A stretch of 64,000 bases of DNA from Erinaceus europaeus (GCF_950295315.1 NC_080170.1:95887597-95951596); one strand, 5' to 3'; positions 10,906-23,029 are shown, counted from the stretch's first letter. Notes: generated from the letters alone by a model not told the origin. Made by a program: numbers and translations.

Positions 10906-11935
10906 CCATGATTTGTCTGCTTTGTCTGCGTACTCTATCGTACACTGTTCTATATTAACACATTTTTACTCATTTTCCCCTATTAAAATGTTATACAGTA
11001 GTTAAAGGAAAGTAACTAATCATTATAAATGAAAAATTTATAGCGATGTCCTCAGTAAAATAGTTGCATTTCTTATGTATTTCATCTAAATATGCTTTAT
11101 CAGGGTTGTGGCTAGACCTGTCTGATTCACCGTTAGATTCTTTTGTCCAACACAGTGCTGAATACTGAGTAGTCTCTGAGTAAGAGTTGAATTTTCTGAA
11201 CTGGTATAAATCTACAAATTATTTATTAGCAACTTAAACATATTATGAGTATGCTTTATTTTGTGTCATATAGTTCTTACTCAGTGTTTCACAATGTACT
11301 CAGTTAATCTATGTTATGTGAAAATCCTCTTCCAATAAGGCAGATGCAATCTAGACCTTTAGACTGAATTACTGCAAACACTTAGGAATATATTCTCAGA
11401 AGCAGTGGGGTACTCAGAATCTCCTTACCCACTCTTAATTTTGGGACTTGAGATTCTATTATATTCAATATTCTCAAGTTCACTTGCTATTTCTCCTCAT
11501 CAATTATACTATAGACAGTGGTAGTTGTAAAATTACTCAAGAAAAATATTAAGATTTCAAAATCATAGACTTAAATAATTGCTATTCTGTCTATAGAGGA
11601 AATCAATGTTGGCAGCTGCCTTCAAATTTCTAACCATGTTACTCCGTATGCATCCTGTAGCAGATCATAATTTAAATTTATTTTGATAACTAGTTCTCTA
11701 AATTTGAAGTCAAATTTATGAAAGTGATGAAATGCTCGAGTATCACGGGACAGAATACATTAAAAAGAGTGACTCCTACTCACCTTGTCCACAATTTCCA
11801 GAGGCAAGTGCTCTCTTTCTTGTATTTCTCATCACAGCTTTTAGTTTCCAAGACTGTTGTTTTGGAAGAACATTAAGCAGAGACTTATAGAAACAATACA
11901 TTATATGAATTCACTAAAAATAAAAGAGGTAATGG
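10906..11935. other. Unique AT-rich DNA
   Basis: No gene or clear repeat seen over about 1 kb. Confidence 0.5.
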
Positions 11936-12130
11936 AGCTGGAGCTAACTAATCTTGTTGAAAATGTACCTCACTTTGCAAGAGGGCATGGGCTTAATACC
12001 CAAGGGCACAAGGGGGCACCATGGATGCAGTGTCTGAGGAATTTCCACAGATGGTAGAGTGATACTAAGATGCTTTTTCTTCTCTTTTTTCCCTCTCTTT
12101 CCCTCTCCATTTGAAAATTAAAAAAGAATC
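11936..12130 (+). mobile_element. Old tRNA-derived SINE
   Basis: Starts GGAGCTGGAGC and has a degenerate B-box zone around GGGCTTAATACCC. A GGGGGCACCATGGATGCAGT block, a CT-rich body and an A-rich end follow. It is heavily diverged. Confidence 0.5.
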
Positions 12131-12242
12131 TTGCATGTAAAAGGCAAAGGCCCCACAAAATAAATAGGATATAAGTAATACATGTCCTTTATTGATAGAT
12201 TCAAAATATCAAAATGAGAATTAGAGGTTAAAACATGAATAC

Positions 12243-12408
12243 TAGGGCCAGAAGAAAAGAATCACTCACTTAAAGGAGTATTGCTTTGTCATGTGTGAGG
12301 CTCAGATTTGAGCCTAGCCCCTACCACATTGTAGGAAGCTGCCATGCTGTGGTTTCTCTCTCTTTCTGTGCCTCCTTGCCTCTGTCTGAAAAAAATAAAA
12401 TAAAAGCT
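12243..12408 (+). mobile_element. Old tRNA-derived SINE
   Basis: AGGGCCAGAAG head, GATTTGAGCC near the B-box position, CTGTGGTTTCTCTCTCTTTC body and an AAAAAAATAAAATAAAA tail. Confidence 0.65.
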
Positions 12409-13261
12409 TGGACATGACTAAGCCAAACCAAACCAACTAAACAAAGACAAAACACACCCCCCAAAACTAAACCCAATCACAACACAAAATACACAAACAT
12501 TGATATGTGTGTGCACACACACCTTTTGTATCCCAGGGCACTGCTTTCTATGTTCTCCAGGAGGTGTTAAAGTTCACATAAAATAATTTAAAAACGAGAG
12601 AACCCTTGGAGTTGGTTGTTTCTTACGTTTTACAATAGTAGTCTCTAACTCAGTTATCACTCCCCAGAGGTAGTCATGTTCATGTGTTGCCTTTCCTCAT
12701 CTTGCTTCATATTGTAATGCATCAAGAATGCTTTCAACATGATAGTGATAGGTTGGAAAATACAGATTTTTTTCAACAGGATTTGTATGGATTGAAATCA
12801 GTGGTTCATAAATGAAGGTCAGATTTGACAATGTGTATAGAAACATTCTTGACTGTCATGAGGAAGGTGTGAATATCCCTGGCATCTAGTAGACAGGAGC
12901 TAAGGATATTGTCAAACATCCTACAAGGTACAGAAACAACACCCCCCACGCCCACAATGAGTAATTTTATCTGCCTTAACATGCAATAGTGCTATTTGTC
13001 ATTAGATTTTTTTTCTGGTGAAAGATTCAGAGAAGCAACTCTAAATAAACTACAGACTTAACAATGATAGAATTCTGTGTAGTTTGCTATTGGGTTTGCA
13101 GTTCAGATGCTTGAACCTCAGAACATAATGGGAGAGAGTGGTGTCCTATTGATTCACCCAGAAAAATAATTTCTTCATTGCATTATCTACCCCTCACCTT
13201 TTCCCTTTTCAACCTTTATGATGCTGCATGGAGATGAAATTTAAATAGTATGGGGGTACTA
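12409..13261. other. Unique DNA
   Basis: No supported gene. An A/C-rich stretch (about 12420-12500) may be part of the preceding SINE tail. Confidence 0.45.
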
Positions 13262-13480
13262 GCAAATAACTTTTATTTTTTCCCCCTGTTTTACTGCGGG
13301 GTTAAGGGTTTATAGTACAATTGTTGACAAGCAGTACAATTCTCATCTCTCCGTGACAGTTGTCTGCAAGACACTTTATCCCCCAGCCTAGGTCCTTTTC
13401 CATGACCATGCACTCAGTGCACTCTATCCCTCTTTCTCCAGAGTTCTTGGCTTTGATGCAGTACGCCTATTTAATTTTTT
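13262..13480 (-). mobile_element. Old L1-like 3' end, antisense
   Basis: It begins TTTTATTTTTTCCCCCTG. It contains TTATAGTACAATTGTTGAC and CTAGGTCCTTTTCCATGACC, then TTTGATGCAGTACGCC. The layout matches the antisense of the short L1 3' UTR at 23513-23751 and the element at 57424. Confidence 0.5.
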
Positions 13481-14967
13481 TTTAGAAAGCATTAAACAGT
13501 AAGCCCCACACTTATTTTCTTCTGCTGAGTGTTATTAGCAGGTACTTTTCCTCTAGTCCTGACCAATATCTTTCCACAGGTCCTCTCTTTAGGTCAAAAG
13601 ATGCTGCATAAATCCTTTTTCATGATGATGCCTGATAATTGTGTTCTGGTGGGCTAATAGTATTTAATCTGTCCATTTCTGAATGTCATCCCAGATTAAA
13701 GCATGTGATAAATGAAATAATGTGAGATTGAATTGACTCGGGGTTAGAAAACTCCTCGACCCATACTAAATCCTGTCTCTGCTTCATTTTAGTACAGTTT
13801 GTGGACCCAGAGGGAAATGTAGAATATTTAGCATTTAAAGTTGTCGTAGTGGAGCAGAAAATCAGGCTGCTTAGAGGATGTGAAGGGACCCCTGCCCCCT
13901 TCAGTGGGTGACAAGGAAATGGAGACTCTGGACAGATCAGTGACTGCTTCTGGGTCCCTGGTCAGAGATAATCCTTGGGACCCACTCATGTGAGTCCAGG
14001 GATCTTTTGGCATTATTTCTGTGCTGCATTTCCTCCACATAGCCAGAGTTGTCAACTATAAGATAGACCATAACTATACCATAATTTTTTAAAGTATTGA
14101 TCACTTTAGATTGTTCAAGGTACTTTCATATGCATTATCTCACAAAAATCAATCCTGTTACATAGCACACGATTTTTCTCACAGTTGATCAGAGGAAATG
14201 GAAAATCCAAAATAGTAAGTAGCTTATGCGAAGTGAACATAACTAATGAAAAATAGACCCAGTTGTCCTAGTCTTGGACTGGCTTCTCTAGTGCATTATA
14301 GATATGTTAGATTTATTGTGGAGACAAATTCCTCTACATGGGTATTACTACTCTTCATTAATTGCTTAATCCGTTTTGATAATAACTCTGCACCCAACAA
14401 TTCTAGGGCGTGTGTAGTGCAATCTCTCCTTCTATACTTCCCCTCCCTCCCAATTAGAGAAACCTCTGAGAACCAGCTGAGTGTCTGACAGATCAACTCA
14501 GCTCTGATGCTATGGGCTTGTGAAGAGCGTTAGATCCCACAGTTTAATCACATAGTTCCACAAGGTTGTCTCTCTACCTTCCACCTTCTAGTTGCCATCT
14601 GTGCTTCTGTTCAACCAACTGTAAAATGGAGAAAATCCAATTGCTGGGTTCAATTAGTTTGCTAGATTGGCTCATAGAATTCAGAGAAACATTTACTTAC
14701 TATATTTACTACAAAATTGTATTACAAAAGGACTACAACTCAGAAATACCCAGATGGAACTGATGTATGGGACAGGGTGTGGGGAAAAGCTGCAGTGCCG
14801 TTTTTCTCTCCCAGTACTGCCTTTCAACCTGATTATTCTCAAGTTTGATTATCTGCGCATTCTCCTTTTATCCCCAGGCTTTCCTATATGAGCATGATTA
14901 ATTGCATCATTAGTCATTGGTAATCTATTCAACGTGTAGCTCCTCTTTAAAGTTACTAAACATTTTA
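13481..14967. other. Unique DNA
   Basis: About 1.5 kb without a recognised repeat or credible gene. The 60-80 codon frames here lack any domain. Confidence 0.45.
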
Positions 14968-15235
14968 TTTTAATTAATTAATGTATTTATTCCCTTTTGT
15001 TGCCCTTGTTTTTTTATTGTTGTAGTTATTGATGTCATCGTTGTTGGATAGGACAGAGAGAAATGGAGAGAGGAGGGGAAGACAGAGAGGGGGAGAGAAA
15101 GATAGACACCTGCAGACCTGCTTCACCACCTGTGAGGCGACTCCCCTGTAGGTGGGGAGTGGCGGGGGGGGGGGGGGCTGGAACTGGGATCCTTACACGG
15201 GTCCTTGTGCTTTGCGCTGCGCTACTGCCTGACTC
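14968..15235 (-). mobile_element. Young SINE with a G14 run
   Basis: AAT-rich tail, TTGTTGCCCTTG, GGATAGGACAGAGAGAAATG body and a head ending in GACTCCC. The segment between the CACCTGC block and the B box has expanded to a run of 14 G at 15164-15177. Confidence 0.9.
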
Positions 15236-15254
15236 CCTTTAGTTTTTAAAATAT

Positions 15255-15478
15255 TTTACACCAAGACCTCATGCAAACTGCTCCTGGTAGATTGTTTCCC
15301 CATTCAATTTTAGATAATGCAAGTCAGAGAAAGGAGAAATACCATAGCACTGCTCCATTGTTCATAGAGCTTCCCCTGGTACTGTGTATGGTGTCATGTG
15401 ATGCTGGGGCTCAAAACCTAATTTTTCCTAATTGACGAATTGTGCACTATACTCAGTGAGCTATCACCTAGCCCCCTA
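15255..15478 (-). mobile_element. Old SINE
   Basis: Contains ACTGCTCCTGGTAG, CAGAGAAAGGAGAAATACC, GATGCTGGGGCTCAAAACC and a closing CACCTAGCCCC. Highly diverged, minus orientation. Confidence 0.6.
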
Positions 15479-15524
15479 AACTTTTATTATTTTATTTTCT
15501 ATTTAATTTAATTTTTTATCTTAT

Positions 15525-16030
15525 TTTACTTATTTATTTGCCTCCAGTTGCTGGGGTTCAGTGCTGGCATTATGAATCCATAATTTCCCCCTTTCTTTTT
15601 AAAAATATTTATTTATTTAATGGACACAGACAGCCAGAAACTGAGAGGGAAGGGGGAGATAGAGAGGAAGGGAGAGATGCACCTGCAGCTCTGCTTTACC
15701 ACTCACAAAGCTTCCCCCACATCAGGTGGGGACTGGGGGTTCAAACCCTGGTGCTTGTGCATTCTAACATGTGTGCTCAACTAGGTGCACCACCCATTTT
15801 ATTCCCTATCATTTTATCTGATAGGACAGAGAGAAGTGAGAGGGAAGGGGTGATAGATAGATAAATGTAGATAGATAGATAGGGAAAAATAGACACCTAA
15901 AGATCTGCTTCACTGCTTGTGTAGTGTCCCTTGCACGTGGGGAGCAGGGTCTTGAACCTGGGTCCTTGTGTGGGTCCTTCGGCATATTACTGTGTGTGCT
16001 TAACTGGGTGCCCCACTACCAAGTGAGCCC
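15525..16030 (-). mobile_element. Long-form SINE split by another SINE
   Basis: The outer SINE carries the 3' module GCCTCCAGTTGCTGGGGTTC, then resumes at about 15800 with GATAGGACAGAGAGAAGTG. It continues to GTCTTGAACCTGGGTCCTTG and CCCCACTACC. A GATA-rich insert lies at about 15850-15885. The nested SINE occupies 15597-15795. Confidence 0.8.
15597..15795 (-). mobile_element. Nested older SINE
   Basis: (ATTT)n tail, ACAGCCAGAAACTGAGAGGG body, CTGCTTTACCACTCAC, GGTTCAAACCCTGG and GTGCACCACCC. Same orientation as its host SINE. Confidence 0.8.
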
Positions 16031-16277
16031 TCTAAACATTTGGCTGGGTTTCCTGGTAACCAGCAACAACTGTAGGTGCTTTCCAAAATTCACGTCAGTA
16101 ACATCACAAAGAACACCTTTAGGTTCTCATTATTTAGGGAATTATGAGGAGTTTCGGAAATCTGTTCCAAATAAAAGACCAAATGTATATTTATTCACAG
16201 TATCACATCTGGGACAATGCTAAGAATATGCATGAGTTCATTTGTTCCTCACAGTATCTCTTAATAATTGATAGTTA

Positions 16278-16515
16278 GTGGGAGTGCAGCGGGTTAAGCG
16301 CACATGGTGCAAAGCACATGGACCAGCATCAGGATCACGGTTTGAGCCCCTGGCTCCCCACCTGCAGGGGGTTCCCTTCACAAGCAGTGAAGCAGGTCTG
16401 CAGGTGTCTATCTTTCTCTCCTCCTCTCTGTCTTCCCCTCCTCTCTCCATTTCTCTCTGTCCTATCCAAAAATAAAAAATAATAAAATAATAAAATAATA
16501 AAAATATTTTTAAAA
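16278..16515 (+). mobile_element. Young SINE
   Basis: GTGGGAGTGCAGCGGGTTAA head (A box region), CGGTTTGAGCCC B box, CACCTGCAGGG block, pyrimidine body and an AATAAAATAATAAAATA tail. GATAGTTA occurs on both sides (16270-16277 and 16521-16528) as a short target duplication. Confidence 0.9.
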
Positions 16516-16528
16516 GAATGGATAGTTA

Positions 16529-18169
16529 TTAATCACATTTGGTGAGTTTATTAATCTCATTTGATTGAAAAATAAATGGAAGTTTAGTGGGGTTCCGTGA
16601 ATTGCTCACATTTGTAACATCAGTACACCTAGATTGTTTAATATCAAAACTCAATCTCAACAATTATGCTATATGATACTCGTTATTCTATATATTTTAT
16701 ATGGCTATTTTGATAAACATTATGCTTTCTTGATCAGAATAACCATTGCACATCCAATTTTATGCATTGATAATGTATTTTTTGAAAGCTTCTTATATTT
16801 TTCACCTTAATATGTAGTTGATGCTGGAGATAGTAAAGCTTGTTGTCTCTTTCTCTTAATCATCTTTGAACGATAGTACCTGATTTCCCTCCCTCAACCT
16901 TTCTATACTTACTTATTCAATCTAGGCTGCCCAATGCAGAGAGAGAAGGATTTCTAGGAGAGCAATCTGACTGTGTCACTACTTAGAGATTTTTGACACA
17001 TTACCCAGAACTCAAAACATAGGACACCATAAACCCTGTACTCTGCTTTGTTATACAGTGTTATTTCCTTACAATCGGCCACCAATGTGCTGCAGCCATT
17101 TTGAAACTTGGTAGCTCCCCAGTGACATGCAGTTTTATGTCTATCCATTCTTATACCCTTCTTTCACCCATTGCCCTGCTTCCTTCCCCTGCCCAATTTA
17201 GATCTTATTTAAGTCTATTTTTTTTGTTCTTTAAATCTCTCTTCAGCAATATTACTTCTGAGCTCCCCAAATACCCAGAACATAGTTTTATCACAGTCTC
17301 TCACCACAGTGGATAATTGACTTCCCTTCCTAAATGTGTTATGAGTTATTTGATAGAGGGCACTATTTCATATGTGTCTTTATTTCCCCGATGTTTAGTT
17401 CAGCTCCTGGTGTAGGATAGCAAGCCAATAAAATTGAGTGAGTGTGATATGATCACAAGAATTTGGGGATTGAATGGATATAGAAAGTAAATGAATGAGT
17501 AAGTAAAGTTAAAGATGATTTCAAGACATTGCCTTTGGGTAACCGGAAAGATCTTTGTAGTATTCGCTGAAAAAAAAAAAAGCACAGGAATTTTAGAGAC
17601 TGGCATGAATCTGGTGATGAAAAGCAATCTGATAAATTTAGATTTTCTTGTGTTGACTGTAATAAAGTGACAGCATTATGTATCTATTAGAAAACTTAGA
17701 TATTCAGCTTTTAAAACACTGGTATACATTGATGAAATACATAGATCTCAAATTCCTTCTTAATACATGCATTTGTGAAAATGAAAGAGTGGACTAGCTT
17801 TATTGATCTGACTCCAGGTCTTTGTTCATTACTTTTTTGATATTGCTTATGCAGAAGCAGAAATTTATTTTAAGTTTTATGAGAAACTGACCTGGCAGCA
17901 AGTGAGTAAACTTTATATGAGTTTGGCAGAAATGAAATGCTATATGCACTATGTATGAATGGGATTCGTTTTGGTATTTAAGTGTCTTTAATAACACTGT
18001 GTAAATATCATCCATTGAATTATCAGACTAGGAGTAGTTTGCTGTAGGATACCATGCCTTTGATTTACCAGTCTTATAATCCAAGCAGAACATTTGTTTA
18101 TACATATGGATTTGCTGTGGACAGAGTTTGTACTGTAGAGGTTCCATCTAGATTAGGAACAAAGAACAA
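16529..18169. other. Unique AT-rich DNA
   Basis: About 1.6 kb with no recognised repeat. Several 60-75 codon frames exist on both strands; none shows a domain. Confidence 0.45.
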
Positions 18170-18345
18170 AGGGTAGTGATATAGCTCACCCAGGAAGGTG
18201 CCTGTTTTGCCATTCATGTAACCCAGGTTCCAGCTATTGGCCCACATAGCACTAGGAGAAGCTTCAGTGTCATTGTATCTCTCCATCTTTCTGTTTCTAT
18301 CTGTCTAACTGAAAATGTCTGCTTGTTGTGGCAAAACCTTGGCAA
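18170..18345 (+). mobile_element. Old SINE
   Basis: GGGTAGTGATATAGCTCACC head (A box-like), ACCCAGGTTCCAGC near the B-box position and a CTCTCCATCTTTCTG body. Diverged. Confidence 0.6.
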
Positions 18346-18699
18346 TGATAGAAACAAAGACAGAAAACCAACCAACCAAAGAACATGCATGTAAAACAAA
18401 ACCACAATAACGTAGACTTCCACAAACATTTCAAATATATAAAATACCCCTCTACTTCTCTGACAACGGGGTTGGTCAAATAAAGCTTAGACTTCTTTTT
18501 ACAGAGAATTGACCTTGAATACAGTTTAAATATAGATAGGTGAATTCATTGCTGAGAAGTAGGACTATAAGGCAAGTTCTGAGTACCAACAGCTTAAAAA
18601 AAATTTTTTTTTTTTTTGCTGTTCTAGGACTTCTTGAGAAGCATCTCATAAATAATCAAAGATGAATTTTATAAATCAGGGAATGGATCTATTATGGGT

Positions 18700-19035
18700 G
18701 TATTGTGTCCCCGCTAAAATCCACATGTTGAAATTCACTACTATTTAAAATATGACTGCATTTGGAGATCTTTATAAAGGAAATAGGTTAATGTAATCTC
18801 ATAGAAGAGAGACTTTCAAATTTGGACACACATATAAAAAGAGGGAAGATACTATTCAAAGATGTTGGGAGAAGCCAATGGGAGAGGACTGGAGCAGATC
18901 TTTTTCTTCCCTCAGGGCCCCTTGTGAGGAACCAACCAGAAATACATCTTAATCTTGTACTTCCAGTTGCTATAGCTGTGAGAAAAGAGGTTCCTGTTGT
19001 TTAGGTCACAGTTTGTAGTTCTCTGTCACAATAAT
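18700..19035 (+). mobile_element. MaLR-type LTR (MLT1-like)
   Basis: It has TGTGTCCCCGCTAAAATCC and CACATGTTGAAATTC, then TTTGGAGATC. GAGAAGCCAATGGGAGAGG-like and CTGTGAGAAAAGAGGTTCC follow near the end. This is the block order I know from mammalian MLT1/MaLR LTRs, strongly diverged. A SINE follows directly. Confidence 0.7.
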
Positions 19036-19068
19036 GCTAGGAAACAAGCAGAATCTTCTCATCTTTGT

Positions 19069-19347
19069 GATTTATTTATTCATTTTTATTGCCACCAAAA
19101 TTATTGCTGGGACTAAGTGCCAGCACTATGAATCCACAGCTCCCATCAGTCTTTTCCCTTTATTTCCTATCGTATTTGATAGGAGAGAGAAATTGATGAG
19201 GGTGGGGGAGATAGAGAGGAAGAGAGAAAGATAAACACCTGAATGCCTGGTTCACCACTCTCCAAGTCTCTCCTCTGCAGGGGAGCTGGGGTTTGAGCAT
19301 GGTAACATGTATACTTAACCAGGTGCACCAATATCCTGCCCTTTCTC
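19069..19347 (-). mobile_element. Long-form SINE
   Basis: 3' module GCCACCAAAATTATTGCTGG...GAATCCACAG, then GATAGGAGAGAGAAATTG, CTGCAGGGGAGCTGGGG and a head ending CCTGCCC. Target duplication CTCATCTTTGT at 19058-19068 and 19348-19358. Confidence 0.9.
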
Positions 19348-19492
19348 CTCATCTTTGTATCCTCAGATCAGAACATATGATCTGGGATACAACAAGTTAG
19401 AAAGGTATCTTATTAATCTTTGTATAAGCATTAGCACAATTTGCAGGAGTATACACAGTTCACAAGCTATTATGCATTAAAATATCCACCAG

Positions 19493-19650
19493 GGGCTGGT
19501 TGGTGGGTGGTACAGCCTGTTGAATACAAATGTTACTATGTTCAAGGATTTGGACTCAAGAGTCCAGTCCTCACCCTGCAAGGAGCAGTGAATTAATTGA
19601 GCAGGCACTGGGCCACAGCAATAACCCTGGAAGCAATAAAAAAATACCCC
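19493..19650 (+). mobile_element. Old SINE
   Basis: GGGGCTGGTTGGTGGGTGG head and GGACTCAAGAGTCCAG in the B-box area, then GCACTGGGCCACAGCAATAA and GGAAGCAATAAAAAAATA. It is a diverged copy lacking a CT-rich body. Confidence 0.6.
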
Positions 19651-19921
19651 AAACAATCAGTAGTACCCACAGTTAGATATTATAGTTTGTAGTGGGTCCT
19701 GAACACCTCTTGTGCTCAGAAAAGTGAACATCTGCTCGTTTGTCAAAGAGTTTATTACCTGAATTTCTTTATCCTAAAAATGATACTTAATGAAATAACT
19801 CTAGTAGCTTTCCACAAAGGCATCTTTACCTTTCTACTCTTAACAGTAATGGCTGTTGTATTGTATTTTGTTTTGAACAAAGAGAAATATAATTTTTCTA
19901 AAGACCCACTTAAATATGTTA

Positions 19922-19924
<3 letters not shown>

Positions 19925-19978
<54 letters not shown>
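19925..19978. repeat. (AT)n microsatellite
   Basis: About 54 bp of nearly pure AT dinucleotide. The reading frames through it on both strands are artefacts. Confidence 0.98.
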
Positions 19979-19980
<2 letters not shown>

Positions 19981-20145
19981 AATCAGCAGGAAAGTAGACT
20001 GGCATAGCCAGGTTTGTTATTTTGATCTGGATTTTAGGTTAAAGGGTTCCCTGGAATTTGTGTATCCATCAGACATTCATATATATATCGTGATATTCTT
20101 TACTTACGTTTGCAGTAGAAGATGTTTACACTGTGGGTGAGTTCT

Positions 20146-21405
20146 TTTTTTAAATTTATTTTAAAAAGGAAACATTAACAAAACCTTAGGATAGGAGGGA
20201 TACAACTCCACACAATTCCCACCACCAGATCTCTATATCCCATCCCATCCCCTGATAGCTTTCCCATTCTTTATCCCTCTGGGAGTATGGACCCAGGGTC
20301 ATTGTAGGTTGCAGGAGGTGGAAGGTCTGACTTCTGTAATTGCTTCCCCTCTGAAGATGGGCATTGATTGGTCAGTCCATACTCCCACTCTTTCCCTAGT
20401 GGGGTGGGGCTCTGAGGAAGTGGAGCTCCAGGACACATTGGTGGGGTCCTCTGTCCAGGGAAGTCTGGTTGGCAACATGCTAGCATCTGGAACCTGGTGG
20501 CTGAAAAGAGAGTTAACATAGAAAGCCAAACAAGTTGTTGACTAATCATGAACCTAATCATGGACATTGATTGGTCAATCCATACTCCCAGTCTGCAGGG
20601 TTCTGGGGAATCGGAGCTCCAGGACACATTGGTGGTGGGGTTGTCTGTCCAAGGAAGTCTGGTTGGCATCATGCTGGCATCTGGAACCTGGTGGCTGAAA
20701 AGAGAGTTCACATACAAAGCCAAACAAATTGTTGAACCATTATGGACCTAAAGGCTGGAATAGTGCAGATGAAGTGTTGGGGAGTACTCACTGCAGACTA
20801 TTGTGTACTTTTGCTTTCAGGTATATATTTTGCCCTAGTTTATGGATATGTGTGAACATATACTCTTATCTCAGGGGACCTGGTCTATATCTAGGTTTTG
20901 GGACTTTGTTAGGAAGTGAACCACCTGGAATGGAATTAAAGAATACTATGAAAGGAAAGGTCTCACCTCAGTGATGAAGCTGAAGGGTTGTCATTCCACA
21001 CCTGAAATCTCTAGACACAGTCTGAAGTGAAGCATGCTGAGTTGGCACTCCTTGCATTGATTAGGTTGTGATCAGCGGATGCAATATTATTTGATATGAA
21101 ATGAGAGAAGCATGCAGGAAAGTGCACCCCACCCTAAGGTTCCAGGACTGGGGGAAATATGGGCTCTATGTGAGGTTCCTGCTATCTTAGGGTTCAAGAA
21201 GACAATGTATCGTTATTGTTATCATCACATTATTTGGTAATTGGGTTAACTTTGAAAAGTCCCTTTGTTAGGGTTTGCAGCATAGTACCCAACATCTTGT
21301 ATATAGCTGTTCCACCGGTTGCTTCTGTTCTCCCTGGTCTAGGCTTTTGAGAGTGTCAACATATCAAAGACTCAGTCTATGTATTAAGAAGACTCAGTCT
21401 GTGTT
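20146..21405 (-). mobile_element. L1 3' UTR, antisense, internally deleted form with duplication
   Basis: It runs tail-first from TTTTTTTAAATTTATTTT through GATACAACTCCACACAATTC to TCAAGAAGACAATG and AGACTCAGTCTGTG. Relative to the copy at 49421, about 800 bp is missing after AGATGAAGTGTTGGGG (about 20780). The copy at 28127 has the same junction. A ~200 bp segment is present twice in tandem (20362-20564 and 20565-20750). No ORF2 end is retained. Confidence 0.9.
20362..20750. repeat. ~203 bp tandem duplication inside L1 3' UTR
   Basis: Both units start CATTGATTGGTCA and run through TCCATACTCCCA, GAGCTCCAGGACACATTGG and AGAGAGTT. The junction carries a shared ATCATG, so template switching or slippage is likely. 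Confidence 0.9.
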
Positions 21406-21407
21406 TT

Positions 21408-21880
21408 AAAGTTTCTGTTTTGTTAAATAGAAGTTGAAAGACATAGAGGGAGCAAGATAGAAGGAAGAAAGTCATCACTGTTCTGCTTCACCACTCATGT
21501 TACTTCCCCCCTATATGCTTTCTTTATAGGTGCTATATAGTCATGCTTATATATAGTCTATATAGTCAACTCTAGATCCTCATCCATCTTTCTTTCTCTT
21601 CCTTCTTTCCTCTCTCTTTCTTTCTATCTTTCTCTCTCTTCTTTCTTTCATTCATTAATTCATTCATTCTTTTTCTCTTCTTTTCTTTCTCTTTCCCTCC
21701 CTCTCTCCTTTCTTCCTTCCTCTTCCTCTCTGTGTCTCTCTGTCACTCTGGCTCTCTCTCTCCACCAGAGCCCTGCTCAGCTCTGGCTTATGGTGGTACA
21801 GGAAATTGAACCTGATACCACTGGTAACTCAGGCATACAGTCTCCTTCGTAACCACTATGCTATCTTCTGCCATCCCTAA
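21408..21880 (-). mobile_element. SINE fragments around a CT-rich tract
   Basis: At 21408-21510 there is a partial SINE with ACTGTTCTGCTTCACCACTC. At 21590-21760 there is a simple polypyrimidine tract. At 21760-21880 there is a SINE with CACCAGAGCCCTGCTCAGC, GAAATTGAACCTGATACC and CACTATGCTATCTTCTGCC. That last type recurs at 25295, 34985, 51270, 52500 and 53455. Confidence 0.7.
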
Positions 21881-22618
21881 CATTTCACTTTTGATCTACT
21901 ATGTCCTGTTCTTTTCTTATGAAAGTGGTATGTGTGGTGGGTAGAAGTTAGGAAGGCCTGGTATTTCTTGATGGCTTTTCGATGCACACACTTCTTTTCC
22001 TTCTTGATTGTTTGTTGCTCTGTGATTCCTTTTTTTTCATAACCACTGAAGTTTATTCTTTGCTCTATACCCTGATGCTGTGCTCTGCTGCTCTCTCCCT
22101 CCCATTCTACCCCCCCAATATGGAAACACAGCTTTGTCTACTTATTTATTGATTTTCCTTCCTTGTATGTCCTGTTTCCTAAGACCATACTTTGTTTCCA
22201 TACTCTGAACTTGTCTGATCTCTAACCAATGATTATGCTCACCTCAGAAGCTTGGGAATTGGATGACTGGTTTCACATACTCTGCTGGTCCCATTTACTT
22301 CGATTACTGCCTTTATACATAAAAAATGGAAGCCTGCCTTTTGCTTGGGCGACTTCACACTTTAAATGGGAGAAGACTCCATGTGTCAATAACCATACAG
22401 TAAACCATTAACCCTACAATCAAATTACTAAAAATAAATAAATGGAAAAAGATATACTGTGTGGCAGCACCTGCCTGGAAAATTATCTTCTCAACACATG
22501 AAAAAACATGTCATTGTGCTCTGACTTTTTTCCCCATTTTTTCAAGTCCCTCTAGTTGATCTATTTCAAATCACACAGAAGTATACTACAATATTCTTAC
22601 AAATAAACCTGTATTCTC
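21881..22618. other. Unique DNA
   Basis: No gene or repeat recognised. Confidence 0.45.
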
Positions 22619-22634
22619 CAGGGGCATTTTTCTT

Positions 22635-22987
22635 TTTTCTTTTTTTGCTTCCAGAGTTATTGCTGGGGTTCAGTGCCTGCACTATGAATCCATTGCTCCT
22701 GTAGGCTGTTTTTTTCCTTTTGTTGCCCTTGTTGTTTATTGTTGTTGGTTGTTGTTATTATTGTTGTTATTGCTGTCATTTTCGTCAGATAGGACAGAGA
22801 GAAATGGAGAGAGGAGGCGAAGACAGAGTGGGGGAGAGAAAGACAGACACCTGCAGACCTACTTCACCGTTTGTGAGCTGACCCCCCCTGCAGGTGGGGA
22901 GCTGGGGGCTCCAACCAGGATCCTTGTGCTGGTCCTTGCTCTTTGCACCATATGCGCTTAACCCGCTGCATCACCACCCAGTCCCCT
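22635..22987 (-). mobile_element. Long-form young SINE
   Basis: 3' module GCTTCCAGAGTTATTGCTGG...GAATCCATTGCTCCTG, TTGTTGCCCTTGTTG, GATAGGACAGAGAGAAATGG body and head ending CCCAGTCCCC. A 15 bp target duplication AGGGGC(A/G)TTTTTCTT lies at about 22620-22634 and 22988-23002 (one mismatch). Confidence 0.93.
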
Positions 22988-23029
22988 AGGGGCGTTTTTC
23001 TTAAGTGTTACCTTAAGATATTGAAATGA

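Noticed and set aside
13828..14055. 75-codon minus-strand frame as a host exon
   Set aside because: No domain, no visible splice-site context, and length within chance expectation.
19755..20007. 75-codon frames on both strands through the AT array
   Set aside because: They are Ile/Tyr repeats made by (AT)n.
20271..20723. A 150-codon minus-strand frame with an internal repeat
   Set aside because: It lies wholly within a duplicated L1 3' UTR. Similar frames recur in every copy (39192, 46434, 55711) and carry no domain.
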